Shown piece after piece: positions 25,457-32,595 of a stretch of DNA of 64,000 nt (its first letter is position 1; each line of letters opens with the position of its first letter). This DNA comes from Kribbella sindirgiensis (GTDB lineage: Bacteria; Actinomycetota; Actinomycetes; Propionibacteriales; Kribbellaceae): positions 118,348 to 182,347 of the forward strand of contig NZ_SJKA01000015.1 of the NCBI RefSeq assembly GCF_004331435.1, written 5' to 3'. The position numbers were made by a program, and so were the translations under genes. The notes beneath the pieces are model-generated. The model was given only the letters and a program-made list of their open reading frames with translations, had not been told where the DNA came from and ran no database searches.

Positions 25457-27019
25457 ATGAGTGAGCTTGTGGTGGAGGCGCCGGTTGTCGCTGTGACCGT
25501 CTATCCGGATCGGGCGCGGGTCACCCGCCGCGGGCGGATCACGGTGCCGGGTGGGGATCAGGTGGTGTACGTCGAGCCGCTCCCGCTGTTGCTGGAGGAG
25601 GATTCGGTACGGGTGTCGGGACGAGGGCCGGCGACAGTCCTCGGGGTGGACGTGGCGACGCGGTATCACGCGCAGACACCGGACGACGCGGTCGCCGAGC
25701 TCAGGCGGGCCCAGCGCGCGGCGCAGGACGAGATCGCGGCCCTCACCGACGCGAACGACGTACAGGTGCAGCTCGAGACCTTCCTGGCGCAGTTGGCGAA
25801 GCGGGCGGGTGGGAGTTTCGCGCGCACGCTGGCGTCGGGTGATCCGGGGGCCGAGCTCGGTGGTTTCACGGAGTCGCTCGCGGGGCGGTTGTCCGCCGTA
25901 CGGGCGACGCGTCGGGAGCTGACTGTGCAACGACGTGAGGTGGAGGAGCGGCTCGCTGCGGTCGGCCGCAGGCTGGCTGCGCTCAAGGAGAAGAAGGGAC
26001 CGGACCGACATGCCGCCGCCGTCTCGCTGGCGCTGGAGTCCGAGGCGGAGGTCGAGATCGAACTCTCCTACGTCGTGCCCGGAGCCAGCTGGACCAGCAC
26101 GTACGACGTCCGGCTCAAGGGCGATCGGCTGACGTTGAGCTGGTACGGGCTGATCACGCAGTACACCGGCGAGGACTGGCCCGAATGCGACCTCACGTTG
26201 TCGACGGCCCGGCCGACCGTCACCGCGAAGGTACCCGAGCTCGACGCCTGGTACCTCGATCGCGCTCACCCCCACCCGCCGATGCCGGTCGCAGCGGCCG
26301 CTGCCCCGCAGTACAGCGGCACGGTGACACCGCAGTCCGCGTTCGCCGAGAGCCTCCAGAGAGCCGACTTCGTGGACCTCGACGCGACCGTCGAACAAGG
26401 CGTGACCGCGGCGACGTACACCCCGCCGCGGCCCGTCGCCGTACCGGCCGACGGCGCGACGCACCGCGCGACGATCGCCGCGATCGAGCTCGACGCCGAC
26501 CTGGACTACATCACGGCGCCGGTGCGATCAACCGACGTCCACCTGCGGGCCACCGTGGTCAACTCGTCCGTCCACACACTCCCGGCAGGGAAGGCCGCGG
26601 TCTTCCACGAGGCGGACTTCGTCGGCTCGGCCGCACTGCCGTTGTGGGCACCCGGCGAGGACGTCGAGCTCGCTCTCGGCCTGGACGACCGCATCCGGGT
26701 CGAGCGGAAGCTGGTACGGCGGGACGCGACGAAGGCGACGCTCGGGTCGACGCGCCGGCGGCAGGTCGAGTACGAGACGACGATCGAGAACCACACGCCG
26801 CGGACCGCCCGGATCACGGTGCTCGACCAGTTCCCGGTCGCCCGCGACCACGAGATCACCGTCAAGCGGCTGACGGCCGACCCCGAACCGGCCGAAACCA
26901 CCGACCTGGGCGTCGTCACCTGGAAACTCGATCTCGAGCCCGACGCCGAAACCACCGTCAAGCTCGCGTTCCGCGTGGACACCGGCAAGTCCGTCGAGCT
27001 CACCGGCTGGCGGGAGTAG
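25457..27019 (+). CDS. DUF4140/DUF4139 (MuiA-like) protein
   Basis: A 520-residue protein with the N-terminal DUF4140 strand segment (VTVYPDRARVTRRGRI), a long central coiled coil (about 75-190, rich in Glu/Arg/Ala), and a C-terminal DUF4139 beta domain starting at YVVPGASWTSTYDVRL with TQYTGEDWPECDLTLSTARP. The family is named after the mucoidy inhibitor MuiA but its biochemical role is unknown. There is no signal peptide, unlike many Gram-negative members. Usual length is 500-600. The transcript is probably leaderless. Confidence 0.88.
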   Translation: MSELVVEAPVVAVTVYPDRARVTRRGRITVPGGDQVVYVEPLPLLLEEDSVRVSGRGPATVLGVDVATRYHAQTPDDAVAELRRAQRAAQDEIAALTDANDVQVQLETFLAQLAKRAGGSFARTLASGDPGAELGGFTESLAGRLSAVRATRRELTVQRREVEERLAAVGRRLAALKEKKGPDRHAAAVSLALESEAEVEIELSYVVPGASWTSTYDVRLKGDRLTLSWYGLITQYTGEDWPECDLTLSTARPTVTAKVPELDAWYLDRAHPHPPMPVAAAAAPQYSGTVTPQSAFAESLQRADFVDLDATVEQGVTAATYTPPRPVAVPADGATHRATIAAIELDADLDYITAPVRSTDVHLRATVVNSSVHTLPAGKAAVFHEADFVGSAALPLWAPGEDVELALGLDDRIRVERKLVRRDATKATLGSTRRRQVEYETTIENHTPRTARITVLDQFPVARDHEITVKRLTADPEPAETTDLGVVTWKLDLEPDAETTVKLAFRVDTGKSVELTGWRE

Positions 27020-27093
27020 CCCGGCGCGCCCTACCCTCCGCCGCCCAACTGATGCGCACGGCAATCACTACCTGGAGTGGCGCAGCTAGTGCG

Positions 27094-27591
27094 TCAGAGG
27101 GCGCCGTCAAGCCACGACCACGCGACCTCGAACTTCTTCTCCAGCCGGACCCGGACCGCCTCCGCGACCAGCAGCTCGAGGCGGGTGCCGACGACCGGGA
27201 CGGACGCGATCACGTGCAGATCGAACGCCTGCGTGGTCCCGCGTCCTTCCGGGACGATCCGCGTCGTACCGGTCAGCTTCACGGGCACACCGGTGAGCGC
27301 TCCACCGACCTCGGCGAGCCGCGCACCGTCGGCGTCGGGGCGATGCCAGACCTTGAACTGCTCCAGTTCGAGCGTGTTCCCGACGAACCTGCGCGCCACC
27401 ACCGGTACGTCGGAGACCTGCGTCTGCCAGTGCAGCTGAACCGCGAGGTCGTCACCGTCATCGCCCACCACGACGTCGTACGACTGCGCCTGCAGCCGCT
27501 GGAACACCTGCTCCTGGAACGTGACGTCGGTGATCATCGCGAACACTTCCTCCGGAGAGGCGTCGTACGACGTGGCGAGAGACAGATCCAT
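27094..27591 (-). CDS. DUF2505 SRPBCC-fold protein
   Basis: About 165 residues. The START/Bet v 1-like (DUF2505) fold is suggested by the opening SYDASPEEVFAMITDVTFQE, central strands, and a closing amphipathic helix (RLELLVAEAVRVRLEKKFEVAWSWL). These proteins bind hydrophobic ligands in mycobacteria and relatives; the ligand is unknown. ATG 27591 is preferred over the start nine nt upstream. A weak CAAGAT box lies 7 nt before it. It is convergent with the DUF4139 gene. Confidence 0.85.
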   Translation of the reverse strand: MDLSLATSYDASPEEVFAMITDVTFQEQVFQRLQAQSYDVVVGDDGDDLAVQLHWQTQVSDVPVVARRFVGNTLELEQFKVWHRPDADGARLAEVGGALTGVPVKLTGTTRIVPEGRGTTQAFDLHVIASVPVVGTRLELLVAEAVRVRLEKKFEVAWSWLDGAL

Positions 27592-27653
27592 GCGCCCCAT
27601 CTTGCACCGCTCGCCAACACACGGTCACGCCCGCTGCAGCTTCCGGCCGCACC

Positions 27654-28100
27654 TCACAGGACCAAGCGCATCCGCAGCTTGGGCGGCTCCACGTCGACCA
27701 CCTGAAAGCCGAGGCGTTCGTACAGATCACGCGCCCGATTCAGTTGCAGCACGTGCAATTCGACGACGTGCGCGCCGGACCCCCGGGCGCGATCGAGGAG
27801 ACCGCGCAACACCGTCGTACCGACGCCGCTCCCCTGCACCTCGGGCGCGATCTCGATCCGGGAGATGTAGAACGTCGTGGCATCGATCATTGCCGCCTGC
27901 ACCATCCCGGCCTGCCGACCTCCGACCAGGACGAGCTCGACGGTCTCCGGCGCGAACCACTTCCGGTGGAACTCCCGCTGGACGTCGTCGTCCCACGGAC
28001 CCCAGGTCGCTTCGATGACGTCGCCCAAGGCGCGGCGATGCAAGTCGTACAAGAACTCGTCGTCGCCGGCCGTGGCCGGTCTGAGGTCGACGTTCTCCAT
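27654..28100 (-). CDS. GNAT-family N-acetyltransferase
   Basis: A 148-residue acyltransferase. The acetyl-CoA loop is EVQGSGVGTTVLRGLLDRA (about 87-105) and the C-terminal motif LNRARDLYERLGFQ (about 121-134). The acceptor is unknown. ATG 28100 (MENVDLRPATAGDDEF) starts exactly at the family N terminus; the longer frame to 28157 adds unrelated residues. TATCGT lies 9 nt before it. It is divergent from the ECF sigma factor. Confidence 0.9.
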   Translation of the reverse strand: MENVDLRPATAGDDEFLYDLHRRALGDVIEATWGPWDDDVQREFHRKWFAPETVELVLVGGRQAGMVQAAMIDATTFYISRIEIAPEVQGSGVGTTVLRGLLDRARGSGAHVVELHVLQLNRARDLYERLGFQVVDVEPPKLRMRLVL

Positions 28101-28229
28101 AGCTGCCACACGATACTTCGTGCCGTTTTCCACCACTGAGCGGATAGGTGGTGACACGGTGGGCGACTTTCGGTAACCTTTTCGTGATGTTCACCGCGTA
28201 GCTGACTGAGAACGGGGCTTAGGAAGCGC

Positions 28230-28265
28230 ATGGCCATCAACAACTTCGCACCAGGCGGTGCGTAA
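28230..28265 (+). CDS. Mini leader ORF MAINNFAPGGA
   Basis: An 11-residue ORF with a good ribosome site (AGGAAG, 3 nt before ATG; weaker pairing further up), ending TAA 7 nt before the sigma-factor ATG at 28273. Its position suggests translational coupling or attenuation of the sigma factor. The sequence has no obvious codon run to make it a classical amino-acid attenuator. Real translation is inferred only. Confidence 0.4.
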   Translation: MAINNFAPGGA

Positions 28266-28272
28266 CTCAGAC

Positions 28273-28860
28273 ATGTCCATACACACCGCCGCATCTGTCG
28301 CAGTATCCGGCGATCTCGACGACGAGGACGAACTGATCCGGCTCGCGCAAGCGGGTGACGGAGCCGCCTTCGGCCGGCTCTACGATCGGTACCTGCCGTC
28401 CATCTACCGGTACACCTACAGCAAGACCTCGTCCCGCAGCGCGGCCGAGGATCTGACCAGCGAGACGTTCCTGCGGGCGTTCCGCGCGATCGCCCGCCGG
28501 CCGCGGGCGCACCTCAACTTCGCGGCCTGGCTGGTGACCATCGCCCGGAACGTGGTGATCGACCATCACCGCTCCGGCTGGAGCCGGCTGGCGATCGTCA
28601 CCGACGAGGTCGACCCGCAGGTCGACGAGTCCATCGGACCCGAGCAGGCCGCACTGGCCTCGGTGAGCGAGGCGTCGCTGCGCGGCGCACTCGCTCAGCT
28701 GCCGGACGACCAGCGCGAGTGCTTGTTGCTGCGATTCTTCACGGGGCTGTCGATCAGTGAGACCGCCGCCGCGATGGACCGCACCGACGGAGCCGTCAAA
28801 CAACTGCAGTTCCGCGCGACCAACCGGCTGCGCCGAATCCTCGACCGGGTGCTCGAGTGA
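28273..28860 (+). CDS. ECF-family RNA polymerase sigma factor
   Basis: A 195-residue sigma-70 family protein. Region 2 (FGRLYDRYLPSIYRYTYSK to SAAEDLTSETFLRAFRAI) and region 4 (LPDDQRECLLLRFFTGLS, then SETAAAMDRTDGAVKQLQFR) are both complete. There is no adjacent anti-sigma factor with a transmembrane helix, and the C terminus has no SnoaL-type extension. An alternative GTG start at 28258 overlaps the mini ORF. The gene downstream encodes a YG-repeat protein whose expression it may control. Control through the leader ORF is inferred. Confidence 0.92.
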   Translation: MSIHTAASVAVSGDLDDEDELIRLAQAGDGAAFGRLYDRYLPSIYRYTYSKTSSRSAAEDLTSETFLRAFRAIARRPRAHLNFAAWLVTIARNVVIDHHRSGWSRLAIVTDEVDPQVDESIGPEQAALASVSEASLRGALAQLPDDQRECLLLRFFTGLSISETAAAMDRTDGAVKQLQFRATNRLRRILDRVLE

Positions 28861-28995
28861 CCGGTTCGTGAAGGCACGCGAAACACGCGACGGAGTCCTT
28901 GCGCCGCATCCTACGTTCCGGTAGGAAAGGGCGCGTGCCATCCGGCTCACGACCGCCCCGTCGTACGGATGCATTCGGCACCGGGCGGTTGACAA

Positions 28996-29025
28996 CTCAT
29001 ATCTCACGGGGAGATATCCAATGAG
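28996..29025 (+). promoter_or_regulatory. Hairpin masking the ribosome site and start codon
   Basis: ATATCTC (28999-29005) pairs perfectly with GAGATAT (29011-29017) around the loop ACGGG. The GGGGAG ribosome site (29008-29013) straddles loop and stem. CTC just upstream can also pair with GAG in ATGAG of the start. A TTGACA -35-like box begins at 28989. The structure could act as a translational switch, for example an RNA thermometer. No clear -10 is seen. Confidence 0.45.
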
Positions 29026-29428
29026 CAATCCTTACGACGAGCAGAGCAACGACAGCCAGTACGGCGACGGCCAGAGTGGCGAGAGCCAGTACGGCGAGCA
29101 GGGCGGTCGGGAGGATTCCGGCAACAGCTACGGCTCCGGCGACGACTCGAACAGCGGCGGCAACGACTTCGGGCAGGATTCCGGCGGAGGGGAATCCGGC
29201 GGCGACTACGGTCAGCGCGAGGAGTCGGGCAGCCACTACGGTCAGCGCGAGGAGTCCGGCAGCAGCTACGGCTCGGGCGACGACTCGAACAGCGGCAGCG
29301 AGTACGGCCGGCGCGAAGAGTCGAGCAACGAGTACGGCTCCGGTGACGGGGACGAGCGTTCGTCGGAGGGTGGCTACGGCTCCTCGAACGACGGCGACAG
29401 CAACGACAACAGCACCTACGGAAACTGA
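29021..29428 (+). CDS. Low-complexity YG-repeat protein, 135 aa
   Basis: No family is recognised. After Met1 the protein contains no Ala, Val, Leu, Ile, Lys, Trp or Cys. It is built almost wholly from Ser, Gly, Asp, Glu, Asn, Gln and Tyr. Ten of eleven Tyr are followed by Gly, as is the single Phe, at spacings of about 6-15 residues, and segments such as YGQREESGS and SYGSGDDSNSG occur twice. It is certainly disordered and acidic, resembling the Tyr-rich low-complexity domains that drive condensation of eukaryotic FUS-type proteins. Codon use is normal for the genome. It lies between the ECF sigma factor and an MT0933-like gene 15 nt downstream. Confidence 0.8.
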   Translation: MSNPYDEQSNDSQYGDGQSGESQYGEQGGREDSGNSYGSGDDSNSGGNDFGQDSGGGESGGDYGQREESGSHYGQREESGSSYGSGDDSNSGSEYGRREESSNEYGSGDGDERSSEGGYGSSNDGDSNDNSTYGN

Positions 29429-29443
29429 GCGGGGAGCACGAAC

Positions 29444-29680
29444 ATGGGCGTATTCGACAACATCAAGGACGCGGCCGAGGGCCTGAAGGACAAGGCGGCC
29501 GACCTGGTCGACGGCCACGGTGACAAGGTCTCCGACGGCCTGGACAAGGCCGGCGACTTCGTCGACGAGAAGACCGGCGGCCAGTACGGCGACAAGATCG
29601 ACCAGGGCGTCGGCGTCGCCAAGGACCAGCTCGACGGACTGGACGGCCAGAACGACGACATCCCTGACAACCAGGGCTGA
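29444..29680 (+). CDS. MT0933/Rv0909-type antitoxin-like protein
   Basis: A 78-residue acidic helical protein. The pattern VFDNIKDAAEGLKDKAADL, then KAGDFVDEKTGGQYGDKID matches the MT0933 antitoxin family, common in actinobacteria. No cognate toxin gene is next to it; many family members likewise stand alone, so a general stress role is as likely as an antitoxin role. GGGGAG precedes ATG. It is probably co-transcribed with the YG-repeat gene, and the unit ends at the strong terminator at 29698. Confidence 0.8.
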   Translation: MGVFDNIKDAAEGLKDKAADLVDGHGDKVSDGLDKAGDFVDEKTGGQYGDKIDQGVGVAKDQLDGLDGQNDDIPDNQG

Positions 29681-29697
29681 TCGAACGCAAACACACT

Positions 29698-29740
29698 GAG
29701 GCGGTCGTGGGGATTCCCCACGACCGCCTCAAGCATTTTT
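29698..29740 (+). terminator. Rho-independent terminator
   Basis: A perfect 15-bp stem (29698-29712 with 29716-29730) has the loop ATT and is followed by AAGCATTTTT. It closes the YG-repeat/MT0933 transcript. Confidence 0.9.
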
Positions 29741-30036
29741 CTGACTGCTGCGTGGGTGGTTGGCGCGGCCCGGGCGGCGAAGTACGCATTCTCGACGTGC
29801 CGACTGGCTGCGTGGTGCCCCCGCGTGATCGCACCCGCGCGCACGGCGTCCCACCGCACTACCTAATGAGCCGCCCCGCACCCCCCCAAACCCCGCCACC
29901 GCTGTCGCTCCCCAAACCAGTTGGGGGAACCCCGCACCCGCATCGGGATGGTTTCGTTCCCGGCAAGACAGGTCACTCGCTCCGACGACACAACTCACCG
30001 CCAGGGGCACCGCCTCAGGCGTTTCCCAGCGCATCG
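29741..30036. repeat. Interspersed element copy A, with family-1 palindrome
   Basis: Non-coding stretch between the terminator and the TetR stop. From about 29820 to 30030 it matches, in inverted orientation, the region 60260-59915. Shared blocks include GCGCACGGCGTCCCACCG, the CGCTGTCGCTCCCCAAACCAGTT junction region (palindrome 29908-29929), a TTCCCnnCAAGACA block and CCGACGACACAACTCACCG. Copy A lacks about 150 bp present in the 60-kb copy. Neither copy has a credible ORF common to both. Confidence 0.75.
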
Positions 30037-30606
30037 TCAAGCGCTGAAGGCCTGCACCGTCAACGCCGCGAATCGGCGCGAGGCAGCCAGCCGCCGGCCC
30101 GGCGTCGACGCCTGCAGCCCGCGGTGCGCGGTGAGCATGATGACGAGGTCGCTCAACTCGAAGTCCCGCCGGAGCTGCCCCCGCGCCTTGGCCCGCCGGG
30201 CCAAGGTCGCCACGGACTTCAACGTCAGCTCCCGACTCGCCGAACTGTCGACCGCATCGGGGTACGTCGCCAGAAACGCGTCCGTGAACCCGCGATTGCG
30301 GACGTGCAACTCGCAGATCCGCTCGATCACCAGACAGAACCCGCGCCACGGATCCGTTGCCGCAAGCCCCTCTTCGACAATTGCCTCACAAGCACGGACC
30401 TGTTCGGCGAACGCCGCGGTCGCCAGCGCCTGCTTGGTCGGATAGCGCCGGTACAGCGTCGCGGGACCGACCCCCGCGTGCCGGGCGATCTCGCGCATCG
30501 GCACGTTCAGCCCCTCACTCGCGAACAAGGCCCGCGCCGAGGCCAGGATCCGCTCGCGGTTGTCCTCCGCGTCGGCGCGCAGTTTCTGAGGCAATCCATC
30601 CGTCAC
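30037..30606 (-). CDS. TetR-family regulator
   Basis: About 189 residues with an N-terminal HTH (REIARHAGVGPATLYRRYPTK, about 38-58) and a helical ligand domain with ELHVRNRGFTDAFL. I chose GTG 30606 because TAGAGT lies 7 nt upstream, the leaderless arrangement seen elsewhere here; GTG 30642 is the longest option. It is divergent from the quinone-oxidoreductase-like gene at 30676 and very likely its repressor, as is usual for this gene pairing. Confidence 0.9.
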   Translation of the reverse strand: MTDGLPQKLRADAEDNRERILASARALFASEGLNVPMREIARHAGVGPATLYRRYPTKQALATAAFAEQVRACEAIVEEGLAATDPWRGFCLVIERICELHVRNRGFTDAFLATYPDAVDSSASRELTLKSVATLARRAKARGQLRRDFELSDLVIMLTAHRGLQASTPGRRLAASRRFAALTVQAFSA

Positions 30607-30613
30607 CTCTCTC

Positions 30614-30619
30614 ACTCTA
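30614..30619 (-). promoter_or_regulatory. Probable -10 box of the TetR gene (leaderless)
   Basis: Minus-strand TAGAGT is followed by 7 nt and GTG 30606. Confidence 0.4.
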
Positions 30620-30675
30620 GCCAACCGGACGGGTGCGTCCACTTAACCTCGAAACAAGTCGAGAGGAGAAGGCAC

Positions 30676-31641
30676 GTGAAGGCAGTGGTGATCAAGGCGT
30701 TCGGCGGTCCCGAAGGGCTGAGCGTCGTCGACGTACCGGCACCGGAGCCCAGCGCGGGTGAGGTGCTGGTCGCGGTCGAGTCCATCGGGGTCGGAGGTGT
30801 CGACGCGCTGACTCGCAGCGGTTCCCTTGCTGCGTGGGGTTTCCGCGAAGGTCTCGTGCCCGGATCGGAGGTCGCCGGGACAGTGATTGCCGTCGGCCAC
30901 GAAACGGACAGCTCGTGGATCGGCCAACGAGTCTGGGCCTTCACCGGCCTCGGCGGTGGGTACGCCGAGCAGGCGATCGCCGCGGTCGAGGACGTCGTAC
31001 CGCTGCCGACCGGCTTGTCCGCCGCGGGTTCGGTGACGCTCGGGGGCTCCGGCGTCGTGGCGCACTTCGGCTTGAAACACGCGCGCTTCAGCTCCGGCGA
31101 ATCCGTGCTGGTGCGTGGCGCCGCCGGAAGTATCGGCATCCTCGCGGTCCACCTGGCCGCGCAGGGCGGCGCATCGGCGGTCGCGGTCACCACCTCCTCG
31201 GCGGCGCGTGGTGAGCTGTTGCGCGAGGTCGGCGCGACGCACGTTCTGGACCGGTCCGGGGCGGGCGATGACACCGCTCCCCCGGCGTACGACGTGATCA
31301 TCGATGTGGTCGCCGGTCCGCACCTGCCGATGTTCCTCGACAAGTTGCGACCCAACGGCCGGCTCGTCGCGGTCGGCGCGATCGCCGGTCCACCACCAGT
31401 CGATCTGGGCACGGCGTTGATGGCCAACTTCCGCAAGTCCTTGTCCTTCGCAACCTTCAGCGCGGACACGGTGCCGCCCGCGGAGCGCCGTACGGTCAGA
31501 ACCGCGCAGTTCGCCGCCGCGGCGGACGGTCGCCTGCCGTTGGTGATCCATGAGCAGCTGCCGCTGGACGACGCCGTACTGGCACATCAGAAGATGCAGG
31601 ACGGCGAGGTCTTCGGACGGATCGTGCTGGAGCCGGCCTAG
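30676..31641 (+). CDS. MDR-family NADPH:quinone oxidoreductase-like protein
   Basis: A 321-residue zinc-free medium-chain dehydrogenase. It has the N-terminal GroES-like domain (VVIKAFGGPEGLSV; PGSEVAGTVIAVG) and an NADP-binding Rossmann domain with VRGAAGSIGILAVHLAAQ (about 148-165). Zinc-ligand cysteines are absent, as in quinone and enone reductases. GTG 30676 has GAGGAGAAGG just upstream. It is divergent from the TetR regulator. The stop codon TAG shares the palindrome CTAG with the stop of the convergent SRPBCC gene. Confidence 0.92.
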   Translation: MKAVVIKAFGGPEGLSVVDVPAPEPSAGEVLVAVESIGVGGVDALTRSGSLAAWGFREGLVPGSEVAGTVIAVGHETDSSWIGQRVWAFTGLGGGYAEQAIAAVEDVVPLPTGLSAAGSVTLGGSGVVAHFGLKHARFSSGESVLVRGAAGSIGILAVHLAAQGGASAVAVTTSSAARGELLREVGATHVLDRSGAGDDTAPPAYDVIIDVVAGPHLPMFLDKLRPNGRLVAVGAIAGPPPVDLGTALMANFRKSLSFATFSADTVPPAERRTVRTAQFAAAADGRLPLVIHEQLPLDDAVLAHQKMQDGEVFGRIVLEPA

Positions 31642-32099
31642 TCCTCGAGTTCATCCGCGGTGGCCAGGGCGATCAGGTTCTCGGCGACCTGGGCGCAGCG
31701 TTCCTCGGCGCGGCCGCGGGACGTGCCGGTGTAGCGCAGGCGGGCGGTGGCGGTGAGCGGTTCGGAGCGAACCTCGATCAGCGAACCGCCGGGGCGCGCT
31801 TGCACCTTGACGGCAACCTCGACCCAGCCGCCCAGTCCGCTCCGCAGCCGTACGACGAGTTCGCTGTCGGGCCGCCAACGCTCGACGACCGCGACGAGCA
31901 GCTGCCGGTTGTGGGCGTGCCGGGCGCGTGGTTCGCGGCCGTCGTCGCGCAGGATGACGCTGCCCACCTGCGGCCAGTTGAGCCCGGCGCGCAGCTCCGG
32001 CGGTACGGCGACCATCCATTGCGCGAAGGTTTCCGCGTCACGGAGTACCGACATGACGGCATCGACGTCAACGGCACCGAACCGCCACGCCATGACCAT
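31638..32099 (-). CDS. SRPBCC-family protein
   Basis: A 153-residue START-like fold typical of small-ligand-binding or polyketide-cyclase-type proteins: AVDVDAVMSVLRDAETFAQW at the start, then alternating strands and a long C-terminal helix (RAEERCAQVAENLIALATA). The ligand is unknown. It ends on the same CTAG as the convergent oxidoreductase, a 4-nt overlap. The start ATG 32099 is followed by a second ATG two codons later; either may be used. Confidence 0.82.
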   Translation of the reverse strand: MVMAWRFGAVDVDAVMSVLRDAETFAQWMVAVPPELRAGLNWPQVGSVILRDDGREPRARHAHNRQLLVAVVERWRPDSELVVRLRSGLGGWVEVAVKVQARPGGSLIEVRSEPLTATARLRYTGTSRGRAEERCAQVAENLIALATADELED

Positions 32100-32595
32100 C
32101 GCATCCGCTTCCCTGTCGGCGACACGTCCTCACGTCCGTGTCTACCAGGAAGCACGGTCGACCGAGCCCCTCAAGCGCTGTCGTGGACGTCACATAGCCC
32201 TTACCTTCTCGGGCCGGGCCAGTCGGTAGGCAGGTACGCCGACCGCCGTCACGACCACATGCATGACCATCAGGCCCGCAACCGCGGTGGCCGAGGTGTC
32301 CGGGATGAACTTGGTGGCCAGGAGCAACAGGTCCGGGATCATCGAGAATACGAGGACAACGGGAATCAGTACGCGCAGAACGGCTGCCGTACCTCGGTCC
32401 GCAGCCGGCGCTCGAACTCCTCCGCCACCTCGGCGCCGTGCTCCGTCGGCGTCACCACACCGGTCAGCGCCCACCTTGGTCCCGGATCCGGCCGGAATTT
32501 GCTCCAACACGATCGGCAACTTTTCGGCGGCGGCCGGACTCCAACGCGGTACGACGGAGGCTGGGGTGCCTCCGCTCAAGGGGAGGACGATCCAG
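32100..32595. other. Gene-poor interval with a membrane-protein remnant
   Basis: About 500 bp between the SRPBCC gene and the secreted protein at 32596. The only coding-like signal is the minus-strand remnant at 32190-32400. The right end holds GGGAGG (32581-32586), which serves the next gene. I see no promoter or repeat I can defend. Confidence 0.5.
32190..32400 (-). pseudogene. Possible DUF6069-like C-terminal fragment
   Basis: The last 60 or so residues of a minus-strand frame form two convincing hydrophobic helices (LIPVVLVFSMIPDLLLLATK; VAGLMVMHVVVTAVGVPAYRL), as at the end of DUF6069 membrane proteins. The sequence before them is Arg/Gly-rich in this frame, while a different frame reads like protein up to its own stop (FERRLRTEVRQPF). 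This looks like an in-frame loss or frameshift of an older gene. A short functional two-helix protein cannot be excluded. Confidence 0.4.

Noticed and set aside
28997..29518. Hydrophobic minus-strand frame opposite the YG-repeat gene, looking like a membrane protein
   Set aside because: The Ala/Val repeats simply mirror Ser/Gly/Asp codons on the other strand. There is no ribosome site, and the frame runs through the MT0933 gene start.
29444..29680. A complete toxin-antitoxin locus around the MT0933-like gene
   Set aside because: The only neighbour is the YG-repeat protein, which has no toxin motif. Calling it a toxin would be guesswork.
29820..30036. Element A as an insertion sequence
   Set aside because: No transposase, no terminal inverted repeats and no target duplication could be seen; kept only as an interspersed repeat.
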